From NCBI GenBank assembly GCA_963700475.1, contig CAVOXR010000001.1, positions 163,088-227,087 of the forward strand: DNA of 64,000 nt, given 5' to 3'. Below are positions 8,658 to 18,043 of this stretch, one piece after another (position 1 is the first letter of the stretch; every line of letters starts with the position of its first letter). This stretch comes from Prado023 sp963700475 (GTDB taxonomy: Bacteria > Actinomycetota > Actinomycetes > S36-B12 > CAIYMF01). The position numbers were made by a program, and so were the translations under genes. The notes beneath the pieces are model-generated. The model saw only the letters and a list, made by a program, of their open reading frames with translations, was not told the DNA's origin and ran no database searches.

Positions 8658-9344
8658 GTGAAGTCTCCTCGCGATTGTGCTCTCGAGTCCGAGCAGCACC
8701 CGCGGCTCCCGCCGGGCACTGAGGAACGCGTCTCGGGTTACGGGGTCATGGGACAGCCGTTCGGGTCAGGCCAGGTGCTGGGGCTGCGCCGGTGGACCGC
8801 ATCGTCTGTCGGCGAGCAGTTCACCTCGATATGGCATCGCGACCCCGACGGCACATGGCACTTCTACGAGTCCGCCCAGCCGCAGTTCGCCTGTTCTCGC
8901 TGGTTCGGCCACGGCGTGAAGGAGTCCACCGTCGTCGACATCGATGTCGCCTGGGAGGCGCCGAACGTTCTGCGCGTCACCTCGCCGCAGCTTGTCGATT
9001 GGACACTCACGCTTGACTCCTCGCCGATGACACGGGTCATGAGTACCGTCGGTCACCTTCTGCCGCTTCCGGCCTGGCGGTCTCCTGCGATGCTCAGGGC
9101 GATGGGTTCTGTCGCTTCGTCGACGTTGGGCGTGGGGAAGGTCAGCATGACCGGACTGACCGCCAACGGGCTGTCGTTCGACGCCAACCCGATGCGGATC
9201 TGGCGGGTCGTCGATGCCAGCGCGACGATCAATGGGCAGGACGCCGGCCGGCCAGCGCCGTTGCCCGAGCAGGCACGCCTTGGAGATTTCTGGATCCCGC
9301 AGCAGGGGATCTTCGCGATGGGACGGGTCTTCGTCGGCACCTGA
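8658..9344 (+). CDS. Hypothetical protein
   Basis: The 228-residue protein is not one I recognise. It is rich in Trp and small residues and looks soluble and mostly beta-structured (TSIWHRDPDGTWHFYESAQP, VDIDVAWEAPNVLRVTS). The GTG at 8658 is about 13 bases after GAGGAGG; a GTG at 8625 is the alternative. A lipocalin-like or hydroxyneurosporene-synthase-like fold is conceivable but unsupported. It is convergent with the cysteine desulfurase gene. Confidence 0.6.
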   Translation: MKSPRDCALESEQHPRLPPGTEERVSGYGVMGQPFGSGQVLGLRRWTASSVGEQFTSIWHRDPDGTWHFYESAQPQFACSRWFGHGVKESTVVDIDVAWEAPNVLRVTSPQLVDWTLTLDSSPMTRVMSTVGHLLPLPAWRSPAMLRAMGSVASSTLGVGKVSMTGLTANGLSFDANPMRIWRVVDASATINGQDAGRPAPLPEQARLGDFWIPQQGIFAMGRVFVGT

Positions 9345-9384
9345 GCGAACGCCCTCAGTCCCAGGCATCGGAGCGCCCTTCGGA

Positions 9385-9411
9385 ACCGGCGACGCCCTTC
9401 TGGCGTGCCGG
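9385..9411. terminator. Hairpin between convergent genes
   Basis: CCGGC-g-ACGCC / GGCGT-GCCGG forms a 10-bp stem with one bulge in the 109-base gap between convergent genes. No T-tract follows, which is usual for actinobacterial terminator hairpins. Confidence 0.4.
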
Positions 9412-9453
9412 TCCCGTCGGGCAGGGCTTCCGCGTCGGCGTGAGGCCGGCTGG

Positions 9454-10593
9454 CTACCTCCCGGCACCTCGGCCGAGGGCGATGGCTGCGGTGACGACCT
9501 GGTCGGTGGTGGTGTGCCGGCCCAGGGACAGGCGGATCGCCCCGGCGGCGACGTCGTCGGTGATGCCCATGGCGATCAGGACTGCCGAGGGGTTGATCTC
9601 GCCGGTGTGGCAGGCGGATCCGGTCGATGCGGCGAGGGTGGGGCTGGCGGCCAGGACGTCGAGTCCGCGTCGCCCTGGGATTGAGATGCTCAGGGTGTTG
9701 GGCAGCGCGTGGTGGGGGTCACCCAGGCGGACCGCGGATGGGATCCGGGAGTTCAGCAGCTGCCAGAGATGGTCCCGCAGGGCTCCTACCCGCTCGGACT
9801 CGGTGGCCAGGTCGGCCCCCGCCAACGAGCACGCCGTGCCCAGGCCGACGATGCTGGCCACGTTCTCGGTCCCTGGGCGCACCCCGTGTTCCTGCCCGGC
9901 CCCGACCAGCACGGGTGCGATCGGGGTGCCGCGCCGGATGAAGAGGGCACCAACACCTTTGGGGGCGTAGCACTTGTGCCCGGCGATGGACAGCAGGTCC
10001 ACACCCAGGGCGTTCACGTCGACGGGCATCTTGCCGATGGCCTGGGCGGCGTCGGTGTGGACCACGGCCCCGCGGGCGTGCAGCGCCTCGGCCAGCTCGC
10101 TGATGGGTTGGAGGGTGCCGACCTCGTTCTGGGCCAGGATGAACGTGCCCAGCCCGACCGGGGTGTCCCCCACTCCGGCGGTCGGGTCGATCCGCCCCCC
10201 ACCGTCCACGCCCACGGTGGTGACCTGCCAGCCCGCGTCGGCAAGCAGCCGGACCGGTTGGATCGTGGCCGGGTGCTCGACGGCACTGGTGATGACGTGT
10301 CGGCGTTCGGTCGGCTGGGTGGCGGCGGTGCCGCGGATGGCCAGGTTGTTGGACTCGGTGCCTCCGGAGGTGAACACGATCTCATCGGGGTGGGCGCCGA
10401 TCAGGGCGGCGACCTGCTCCCGGGCGGTGTCGACGGCGGCCTTGGCGGCCCGCCCGAAGAGGTGGTCGCTGGACGGGTTGCCGAAGTGGGTGGTCAGGTA
10501 GGGCCACATCGCCTCGGCCACTTCGGGGGCGATCGGGGTGGTGGCGTTGTGGTCCAGGTAGATCACATCGCCCCTCAGCGCGGGCCCGGTCAT
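9454..10593 (-). CDS. Cysteine desulfurase (NifS/IscS-type)
   Basis: This PLP enzyme moves sulfur from cysteine to an enzyme persulfide. It begins VIYLDHNATTPIAPEV. The substrate-binding HVITSAVEHPA, the PLP Asp region VVHTDAAQAIGK, the Schiff-base Lys in SIAGHKCYAPKG and the catalytic Cys in STGSACHTGE are all present. The 379-residue length fits group I (IscS/NifS). Its start overlaps the DsrE gene stop by one base (TGATG), so they are translationally coupled. It is the last gene of the sulfur operon running from 13135 down. Confidence 0.93.
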   Translation of the reverse strand: MTGPALRGDVIYLDHNATTPIAPEVAEAMWPYLTTHFGNPSSDHLFGRAAKAAVDTAREQVAALIGAHPDEIVFTSGGTESNNLAIRGTAATQPTERRHVITSAVEHPATIQPVRLLADAGWQVTTVGVDGGGRIDPTAGVGDTPVGLGTFILAQNEVGTLQPISELAEALHARGAVVHTDAAQAIGKMPVDVNALGVDLLSIAGHKCYAPKGVGALFIRRGTPIAPVLVGAGQEHGVRPGTENVASIVGLGTACSLAGADLATESERVGALRDHLWQLLNSRIPSAVRLGDPHHALPNTLSISIPGRRGLDVLAASPTLAASTGSACHTGEINPSAVLIAMGITDDVAAGAIRLSLGRHTTTDQVVTAAIALGRGAGR

Positions 10594-10946
10594 CAGAAGG
10601 TCAACACCTTGTCCGCAGCCAAGGTGATCTGCGTCAGCTCATCAAGGGTGGAGCGCACCGCGCCCTCCATGAGGTCGTCCTGGGTCAGGCCGCGGGCGTC
10701 CATGCAGGTGCCGCAGACCAGCACCTTCCCACCGCGGCGGATGACGTTGCCCAGCATCTTGTTCACGTTGTAGTAGCCGTTCGGGGTGACCTGACCAGAC
10801 TTGGCCGCGCTGGCCGCGTCGCCCATCAGGAACACGGTCAGGTCGTGGCCCTCGTCCATGCGCAGCATGTTGCCGGCCAGCCGTAGGCCGTTGTAGACCA
10901 GCTCGGTGCCGTACGGGGGGTCGTTCAGGATGAACAGGGTGCTCAT
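10593..10946 (-). CDS. DsrE-family sulfur-relay protein
   Basis: The 117-residue protein starts MSTLFILNDPPYGTELVYNG and has the DsrE/TusD fold pattern, with DLTVFLMGDAA and a candidate sulfur-accepting Cys pair in VLVCGTCMDARG. In sulfur relays DsrE-like proteins carry persulfides between donors and acceptors. Its coupling to the cysteine desulfurase supports it as that enzyme's acceptor. It sits 51 bases after the ArsR-rhodanese gene. Confidence 0.88.
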   Translation of the reverse strand: MSTLFILNDPPYGTELVYNGLRLAGNMLRMDEGHDLTVFLMGDAASAAKSGQVTPNGYYNVNKMLGNVIRRGGKVLVCGTCMDARGLTQDDLMEGAVRSTLDELTQITLAADKVLTF

Positions 10947-10997
10947 GGATTCCTCTGCTGGTTGGGGATGGGTGGGGGGTCAATGGTGCGGGAGGGG

Positions 10998-11669
10998 TCA
11001 GGCGACGCCGCTGTCGACGGGGAGCCCGGCCAGGCGCCACTCGAGCATGCCCTCGTGCAGGCGGCGCGCGCGCCGCCCCGACGCGGTGAGGGCCTGCACC
11101 GCGTCGTAGGCCAGCACGCAGTACGCGCCGCGGCAGTAGGCGACGATCTCCACGTCGGCGGGCAGGTCGCCGAGTCGCTGCTCGAGCTCCTCCAGGGGAA
11201 CCGAGACCGCGCCGGGGATGTGCCCGGCGGTGTACTCCACCGTGGGGCGGACGTCCAGGACGATCACGTCGCCGGCACGAGCCCGTCTCATCAGCTCGTC
11301 GCGCTCGACGGCGTCGGTGTCCAGCGGTGGGCGGCCGAGGTAGTCCTCGGCCGCGCGTTCGGCGTCGGCCAGATGCGCGGTGGCGACTGTGCGCAGCCCG
11401 GCGAACAGGGCTGCGACATCCTCGCCCGCGAGGCGGTAGTGGATGAACGTGCCCTGGCGGCGGGCGCGCACCAGGCCGGAGTCCTTGAGCGCCTGCAGGT
11501 GCATCGACGCGGTCGAGGTGCCCAGGCCCGCGGCGGTGGCCAGGGATTCCACTGAGCGTTCGCCCTGGGCGAGCAGGTCGAGCAGCTCGAGGCGCTTGGG
11601 GTTGGCCAGGCCCTTGCCGGCCCTGGCGAACTGCTCGTACATGGCCGTCTTGGCCTCACGCCGGCTCAT
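10998..11669 (-). CDS. ArsR-family regulator fused to a rhodanese domain
   Basis: The first ~100 residues are an ArsR/SmtB winged helix (GLANPKRLELLDLLAQGERS, then STASMHLQALKDSGLVRARR). The remainder is a rhodanese domain with VIVLDVRPTVEYTAGHIPGA and the active loop VAYCRGAYCVLAYDA, which places two Cys four residues apart. Such fusions are thought to sense persulfide or polysulfide. The ATG at 11669 shares one base with the MFS stop (TGATG) and follows GGGAGGAG. It is the likely regulator of this operon. Confidence 0.92.
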   Translation of the reverse strand: MSRREAKTAMYEQFARAGKGLANPKRLELLDLLAQGERSVESLATAAGLGTSTASMHLQALKDSGLVRARRQGTFIHYRLAGEDVAALFAGLRTVATAHLADAERAAEDYLGRPPLDTDAVERDELMRRARAGDVIVLDVRPTVEYTAGHIPGAVSVPLEELEQRLGDLPADVEIVAYCRGAYCVLAYDAVQALTASGRRARRLHEGMLEWRLAGLPVDSGVA

Positions 11670-12968
11670 CAAACTCCTCCCACATCAATTGGGGTGACCG
11701 GCACGGGGTCGTGCCGGGTCTCGTACATGCGCACCGCGACCACCACACCGGACGCGGCGGTCAGCACCGCGACCGCCGCGATGGCGGTCCGCACGCCATA
11801 CAGGTCGGCCAGGACCCCGGCCAGCAGCGCGCCGACGGCGAACCCGCCATCGCGCCACAGCCGGTAGGTGCCGACCGCGCGGGCCCGCCACGCCGGGTGG
11901 GCCACGTCACCGACCGAGGCCAGCAGCGTCGGGTACACCATCGCCGTGCCTGCCCCGAGCAGCACCGCGGCCACCGCCCACCAGCCGAACGAGCCGGCGG
12001 CAGCCATGATCGCCAGGCCGACGGCCTGGACCCACATTCCTGCGGCGATGAACCACTTGCGGCCCAACCGGTCCGACAGCCCCCCGGTCACCAGCTGCCC
12101 CAATCCCCATACCAGCGGGTAGAGCGCGGCGAGGACTCCGATGCGTTCCAGGGACAGCCCCGCGGACACGAACAGCACCGGGAACAGGCCCCACGCCAGG
12201 CCGTCGTTGAGGTTGTTCACCAGCCCGGCCTGGCTGGCCGAGGACAGCGCCGGCTCCTTGAACGAGGTCTGGACGAAGACCTGCCCATTGCTCAGGTGGT
12301 CACCGAGGTGGTCGTGGCGGCCATCAGCGCGGGCCACATGCGTCGCGGCCTCGAGGCGGGCGAACCCGCGGGTCTCCCGCACGAACACCGTGGAGACCCC
12401 CAGCCCGAGCGCGGCGAACGCGATCCCCAACAGGAAAGGTGCTGGGCGAAGCCCGTACGCGGCGGCCAGGTACCCGGTGGCCAGCGCGGTCAGGGCGACC
12501 GCGACGTACCCGGCGGCCTCGTTGAACCCCATCGCCAGCCCCCGGCGCGCCGGTCCGACCAGGTCGATCTTCATCACCACGGTCGTCGACCAGGTCAGGC
12601 CCTGGCTGACCCCGAGGAGCAGGTTCGCGGCCACGATCCACGCCCACGACGGCGCCCAGATCAGCAGCAGCGGCACCGGGAGCGCCACCACCCAGCCCGC
12701 GACCAGGACCGGCTTGCGCCCGAACCTGTCCGACAGCGTGCCGGCGAAGTAGTTGGTGGCCGCCTTGGCCACCCCGAACGCGAGGATGTAGGTCAGCGCG
12801 ACCGTGTACCCCTCGAATCCCGAACACGTCGCTGGCCAACAGCGGCAGCACGGTGCGCTCCTGGCCCAGCATCCCGCCGACCAGGCCATTGACCGCCACC
12901 AGCAAAGAGAACTGCGCCACGTTCTGGCGCAACCCCAGCCGCATAGGGCGCGCGGGCCGATCACTCAC
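11669..12968 (-). pseudogene. MFS transporter with one frameshift
   Basis: Two frames together encode a complete 12-helix major-facilitator protein. The N-terminal part (NVAQFSLLVAVNGLVGGMLG to LLASDVFG) runs from the GTG at 12968, and the rest (FEGYTVALTYILAFG onward, with motif A GTLSDRFGRKPVLVAG) is in the next frame. One extra C in the CCC run at 12819-12821 explains the switch; removing it gives 432 residues. The GTG overlaps the upstream fragment stop by four bases (GTGA). In this operon context it may export a sulfur compound. It is a true mutation or a sequencing error. Confidence 0.8.
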
Positions 12969-13135
12969 GCGCCGGCCACCGCCACCCACGACCCCGCCCG
13001 ATCCGCGGCAGCATCCAGGCCACGCAGGTCCAGCGAGGGATCCACCACCAGAGCCCGACCATCCCCGAGACTCACCAGATACGCCTGGTTCCCCAACCCC
13101 CGGTCCAACACCGGCACCACTGGCACCTCAGCCAC
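12965..13135 (-). CDS. MBL-fold hydrolase N-terminal fragment (56 residues)
   Basis: The short ORF reads VAEVPVVPVLDRGLGNQAYL then SLGDGRALVVDPSLDLRGLD, which is the start of metallo-beta-lactamase-fold persulfide dioxygenase-like proteins. It stops before the HxHxDH metal motif. The GTG at 13135 follows GGAGGTGG, and its TGA overlaps the MFS start (GTGA). It is thus truncated but still in position to initiate and couple translation of the operon. Confidence 0.6.
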   Translation of the reverse strand: MAEVPVVPVLDRGLGNQAYLVSLGDGRALVVDPSLDLRGLDAAADRAGSWVAVAGA

Positions 13136-13526
13136 GGGGGCCACCTCCGCTCAGGACTCGTAGTCCTATCGTATTCCATGGAGTTCTGGAACATCGGCGC
13201 TGGCCCCCAGCGGTGCCCAACCTTCCGGGCGACGAGCTGGTATCTCGCGACGAGGCGATCGAGATCGGCAACGCCGCCGGCCCGACCGCAACTGGGCTCC
13301 AGAATGGGCTACGGCTCCGATCCCGTTCCCGAGATCGCCCACCCCATCGCCGTTGCCGCCCCCTCCCCCACCCGGAACTCCTTACCGCGCCCGGCGACTC
13401 CGTGCCGCGAAGTCGATGCCGGTCCGTGGTCGGGCGCACCACACGTGCGATCGCGGAACCGAGTGGCCCGGGTACGCGTGCGGTTGGCCGGATTGGGGAG
13501 CCGTCTGGTGATCGGTGTTGCGGTTG
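13136..13526. other. Intergenic; operon leader with small palindrome
   Basis: No gene is visible in these 391 bases. At 13154-13166 the sequence GGACT-CGT-AGTCC is a perfect 5-3-5 inverted repeat just upstream of the sulfur operon's first start. On the minus strand TACGAT (13168-13173) could be a -10. The palindrome is a candidate operator for the ArsR-rhodanese protein, with weak support. Confidence 0.4.
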
Positions 13527-13802
13527 TCAGTCGAGTGGGTGGTTGCCGCGGATAATCCCATGCGGGTCGACGCGGCCCTTCACTGCGCGCAGCCGGGCTA
13601 GGACCGCGTCGTCGTGGGCCGACGAGCGCGGCATGCCGGTGCCCAGGAATGTCAGCGTGCCGCGCCCTGAGACATCGGGGGCAATGGCTGCGGCCAGCGT
13701 CTGGATGGATCCGCGGATCGGCTCGACGAGTTGCGGCACCGCGGGGATGCCGAAGGCGAACACCAGGTAGTTGCCCGCTCTCCGGTCGAGCGCACCTTTG
13801 GG
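13527..13802 (-). pseudogene. Remnant of BBE-type FAD-linked oxidase (C-terminus)
   Basis: The frame ends with ARLRAVKGRVDPHGIIRGNH, the typical C-terminal berberine-bridge-enzyme motif of FAD-linked oxidases, preceded by AGNYLVFAFGIPAVPQL. Only about 90 residues match; the FAD-binding part is missing and upstream sequence loses resemblance. I call it a decayed 3' fragment. Confidence 0.55.
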
Positions 13803-14144
13803 CCGCTCCCGAAGGCACCCGGCTTGTAACGCAACGGTACGGCGGGACGCCGGGTATTCAGAGCGGCGTGGCACCGTGGTGCGACCGCTCGACGCGCGTC
13901 ATATCGGCTCCCTTCTGTTGTCAACCGGTGGCTGGGAGGCGATGTGTGAGTTGGGGATGCCTGGGCGCGGCGGTCGGGCGTAGCGTCGTGGGTGCGGGTC
14001 CGGGAAGTGGCTGATCCGAAGTGCCGGTAGGCGGGTGTGAGCCGGCCGCGCTGGATTGCAGAGTCGCCCCGCGGTGCCCTCCCGGGCCCGCGCCTACGCA
14101 AATCGCGTTCACCGTCCCCTTGGGCCTGCTGGTCGCACTGGCGG
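13803..14144. other. Intergenic, nothing recognised
   Basis: These 342 bases have open frames on both strands but no recognisable domain, ribosome site or clear structure. Confidence 0.4.
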
Positions 14145-14237
14145 TCACCGGCTACCGCCTCGAGTCCCCGCGGGTTCCGACCCGCATGCCGCCAGTAGAA
14201 CCCCGGCAGTCAGAAGACCGATCCACGGCCTGCCCAT
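14145..14237 (-). CDS. Tiny predicted lipoprotein (30 residues)
   Basis: The ORF has GAGGAGG six bases before its ATG and begins MGRPWIGLLTAGVLLAACGS, a short signal peptide ending in the lipobox LAAC. Only about 13 residues would remain after cleavage at the Cys. It begins 21 bases after the stop of the chagasin-like lipoprotein gene and is probably in the same operon. It could be a genuine tiny lipoprotein or the start of a truncated one. Confidence 0.5.
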   Translation of the reverse strand: MGRPWIGLLTAGVLLAACGSEPAGTRGGSR

Positions 14238-14258
14238 GACCAGCCTCCTCACCGCTGC

Positions 14259-15773
14259 TCACCGGACCGTCACGGTCAGCCGGTAGGTGTCCAGGATGAC
14301 GCCCGGGTCCGCGGCATCCCTGTACTTCAACTCGATCTCGCTGACCCCGGGGGACATGCCGGTGAACGTGAATTCGTTCAGATACCCCATGTCCTGCGGG
14401 CCGGGTCCCTCGCTGATGACCCGGGGTGGGCAGAACGCCCGGACCGCTTCTCCGGCGCTGACCAGCTCCCAGTCCCGACCCAGCGCGTGCTGGCCGACCA
14501 GGGTGACGGTGACGAAGCCGTTGCGGCCCACCTCGACGGTGCCACCGTCGTCCTCGGCGTCCGCGCGGACCCCGGCGACCTTCAGCGACGGCAGGGTCGC
14601 ACCGGGCCCGTCGACGATCCGCAGCGTCACGTCGAACGTGTCGAGGGCGTCCTGCTCGGACCACGCTTCCCCGTCGTAGGGGACGTAGACCATCTTCAGG
14701 GGAGCCGTGCCGAGCATCGAGCCGACCTCGAGGACGACCGGTCCCTCGCTGACGGGCCCCCTGGTGGTCTGCGACGTCCACGCCCACGAGTCGGTGGCGC
14801 CGCCGCACCGCCCCCACAGTTGCTGCTGCTCATCGATGAGGCCCATGACGTCACCCAGCGCGATCCATCCTGCGTCGGCGCCGTCCGGGTCGGGCAGGGT
14901 CACGATCACCTTCCCGCCCCGGAGCACGTCGACGGTCCGGCCCGTGTCGCGCTCCGACAGCTCCAGCACGAACGGGGCACCGGCCAAGGTGGCCGGCTCC
15001 GGGGTGATCGCACCGGGGCTGGGAGCCGGATCCACCACGACGGTGGCCCGGAACGCCTCCGCGGCCCGCGAGCCGGACCCGTCGGGGTCGTGTGCCACCA
15101 CCAGGTCGGCGGGCCCCTCCTGGACCGCAGTCACCTTGATCCGGGACGTCCGCTGGTCGTCGACCTGCTGCGGGTCGAGTACGCAGTACGACACCAGGCG
15201 CCCGCCGCTGGCCTGGGCGACCGTGTTGGGATCCGTGATCGACGCCGGTCCGGGCAGCTCGACCAGCACCACCCCGTTGCGTGGCACATGCACCGTGGTG
15301 CCCGCATCCTGCGCGCGCAGCAGCACCCCGGCCAGCTGCGTCGACGGCGGCGCGGCCCCCGGGCCGTCGACGATCTCGACCGCGATGTCGAACCGCTGAG
15401 GCCCCCCATCACGCACGTAGGCGAGCGTGGTCGTCCCGAGCCGGACCGCCTCGAACACCTCACGGGCACCCTCGGTGGTCCCACCCCCGGACCCGGTCGG
15501 GATCGGGCAGTAGGACGCCAACGCGGGATCCGGGTAGTCCGCCGGCTCGTCGTACTCCCACGATGACCCGCCCGGCAGGTCCAGGACCACCTTGCCCCCG
15601 AGCAGCACCTGCTCGGCCCGGCCGTCATCAGCCGGACTCAGGTGCACCTCGAACGGAACCGCCGACACACCGGGCTCGGCCGGCGGCTCACCCCCCGACG
15701 CGCACCCAGCGAGAGAACCGGCCAACAGGGCCACGGCTGCGACCACCGGAAGCCGACGCCAGGTGCGCGTCAT
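14259..15773 (-). CDS. Lipoprotein with four chagasin-like repeats
   Basis: The 504-residue protein has a signal peptide ending in LAGC, so it is lipid-anchored outside the cell. The rest holds four ~100-residue units starting near residues 40, 148, 262 and 400. Each has a short beta opening (GGKVVLDLPGG, RNGVVLVELPG, GGKVIVTLPDP, RNGFVTVTLVG) and ends in a beta strand with a polar turn (FDIAVEIVDGPGA, FDVTLRIVDGPGA, YRLTVTVR). This resembles the chagasin/I42 cysteine-protease-inhibitor fold. The ATG at 15773 follows GGGAGGTGG. Inhibitor function is inference. Confidence 0.7.
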   Translation of the reverse strand: MTRTWRRLPVVAAVALLAGSLAGCASGGEPPAEPGVSAVPFEVHLSPADDGRAEQVLLGGKVVLDLPGGSSWEYDEPADYPDPALASYCPIPTGSGGGTTEGAREVFEAVRLGTTTLAYVRDGGPQRFDIAVEIVDGPGAAPPSTQLAGVLLRAQDAGTTVHVPRNGVVLVELPGPASITDPNTVAQASGGRLVSYCVLDPQQVDDQRTSRIKVTAVQEGPADLVVAHDPDGSGSRAAEAFRATVVVDPAPSPGAITPEPATLAGAPFVLELSERDTGRTVDVLRGGKVIVTLPDPDGADAGWIALGDVMGLIDEQQQLWGRCGGATDSWAWTSQTTRGPVSEGPVVLEVGSMLGTAPLKMVYVPYDGEAWSEQDALDTFDVTLRIVDGPGATLPSLKVAGVRADAEDDGGTVEVGRNGFVTVTLVGQHALGRDWELVSAGEAVRAFCPPRVISEGPGPQDMGYLNEFTFTGMSPGVSEIELKYRDAADPGVILDTYRLTVTVR

Positions 15774-16015
15774 CACACCCACCTCCCGGAGGACGGCACC
15801 CAACCCGCCCCCTCACCTCCATGCTCTGCCCCGAACCCCCACCAGCCCAGTGCCGTTCGGCACCCGAACTCAGAGGGCCGGTCCGCAGAATCGATGGCTA
15901 GCTCAGCGCACCGCCACGAACAGGACTTGGTGCTCTTGCCCCGGGCCTGGGCCGGATGGGACGGTGAAGGGGTCGGGGGTGCGCCGCGTGGACGCGCTCC
16001 GGCGTGGGGGTCGCC

Positions 16016-17938
16016 ATGATCCGTTCTATTGCCGCCCTCGGGGTGGGCATCGTGCTCTGCGCGGTTGGGCTGGGCGGCCCAGCGGCTGCGGTGGCCAGAT
16101 CCGAGCCCGTGGTCAGCCCCATAGTCAGCAGCGACGAGATCTCCCACGACGGGCGGTACCTGTGGCCGAATGATGATTCCTACCAAGTCGTCGATCGGCT
16201 GACAGGGGCGAGGTCGGCTGTGCCCATCTGCACCGGCGACCACTGCTGGTCGGCGGGGTTCGTGCGGGACAACCCGTCCCTGGTCCTCACCTTCGAGTAC
16301 GGGCCCCGACCTGACCCCAGCGAGGACGGTGACGGCGAGCCGGCGAACGTGGCCCCCCTGCTCGGGGTGTTCCTGACCGACACGGCCGCCGGGGCCCGGC
16401 TGCGGATCGACTCCGACTCCTCAGGCGCGCCGCTGGTGCCGACTTGGCGGAACGAGGGGTCGTGCGGAAACGAGTGGTGCGACAACTTCTCCGACTACCC
16501 GACCGTGTTCGTCGGCACCCAGTCGGTGTCCCGCAACGGTCAGAAGGTGGCGTTCTGCACCAACTACGCCCAGCCCAAGGTGCCACGTTCTGTTCGTCAA
16601 GGATCTGAGCACCGGTCGCCTGACGCGCACCGGCCTGCGCTGCCCGGTCATGGACGCGATGGGCGTTGAGAGCACGTTCACCGCGACTCCCGAGATCTCA
16701 GCGGACGGCCGTGTCGTGCACGTCAACGGGGATCTCGTCGGCGACGGTGCCCCCTACTTCCGGTGGACCGCGGACACGCTGTACTTCACCGCCACGGGCA
16801 AGGTCCGCAACGTCAGCGGCTGGGGCAGCCTGACCCGCAACGGGGGCACCGTGTTCATGCGCCTGGGTGTCCCGAAGAGGGCCATCGCGAGGTCGAGCAT
16901 CCGGGTCGGCGCCTACAACGTCAAGACCCGCAAGGTCACGAAGCTGTCGGGCCGTGACACGATCTACGGAACCCCGGTCGCGTGGTTCAACGCCTACGAA
17001 CAGGCCAGTTACCGCGGACGGTTCGTGGTCGGGATGCAGCCCGTCCTGTCCGAGGGAACCTCGGGCGAGCTGCTCGATGTGCGCGTCTGGGTGGTCGACC
17101 GCAGCACGGGCGCGAAAGCCGACATCGGCGCGATCCTCCGCGAACGGGGCCACCGCGCCGCGGACGAGGGCCGGCCGATCATCTCCGGTGACGGTCGGGT
17201 GGTCCTCGTACGCGTCATCACAGCCGATCCCGAGCGCACTGAGATGGTCGCGATCACCGGCTGGGAACCGACCGCCCTGGCAACCGTCACGACGAACGCC
17301 GCACGGTCGAAGCTGATCGTGAACGTGAACCCCGACAAGGGGTCCGGGTACTGGACGTTCCGGGTGCAGGCCCAGCGAACCGATAGCAGCTGGCGCACGC
17401 TCAAGCGGACCTACCGGACACAGGGCAGCCGCGAGACCCGCACCACGACCTGCGCGCCGCGAACCTGGCCTCAGCGAACGTGCGCGCCACCGACCTGTTC
17501 GGGGCGGACCTTGCCGCGGCCGAGTTGGCTGGCGCGGACTTGTCCTGCGCGGACTTGACCGACGCCAACCTGACAGATGCGGACCTCGCAGGTGCGAACC
17601 TGGGCAGCGCGAAGCTCGCATACGCCGACTTCACCCGCGCGGACCTGACCGGCGCGGACCTGTCGCCGACGATCCTCGCGGGCGCGAACCTGACCGACGC
17701 CACCCTCGCCGGAGCCGACCTCAGACGCGCGGACCTCAGGGGCGCGAATCTCAGGGGCGCGAATCTCGACGGGGCGCGGACCTCAATCTCAGGGGCGCGA
17801 TCTCAGGGGCGCGGACCTCACGGCGACGTGCGGACCGACCTCACGGGTGGACTTCCTGGACTCCCACGTGAGGAGCCCCCCGGCCGGCGACCCGAGCCCG
17901 GCAATGGCCCAGGACGGGCTGGGCTCGAGTCCGGGTAA
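16016..17938 (+). pseudogene. Secreted pentapeptide-repeat protein, multiply frameshifted
   Basis: A signal peptide (MIRSIAALGVGIVLCAVGLG) begins at the ATG at 16016. The frame runs to about 16583, where an extra C in GTGCCACG shifts it. The next frame (HVLFVKDLSTGRLTRTG onward) runs to about 17450, where another indel moves the reading to a pentapeptide-repeat region (ADLTDANLTDADLAGANL) from about 17460 to 17775. At least one further shift follows, since ADL repeats continue in a new frame to about 17870. Intact, it would be an exported protein with a beta-rich N-terminus and a right-handed pentapeptide coil. It is probably dead, unless the indels are sequencing errors. Confidence 0.65.
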
Positions 17939-18043
17939 CCGGCCCAGAGCCTGATCGACCAGGGGGCGTCGGGATCGCAGTGGGTGGTGCGCACCTCAAG
18001 TTCAGGGGCCGACGAGGTCGATCACACCGTCAGGAGGTATCCG

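Noticed and set aside
13178..13555. Plus-strand 125-residue ORF in the gap after the sulfur operon
   Set aside because: No ribosome site, Arg-rich composition, and it overlaps the BBE remnant in another frame.
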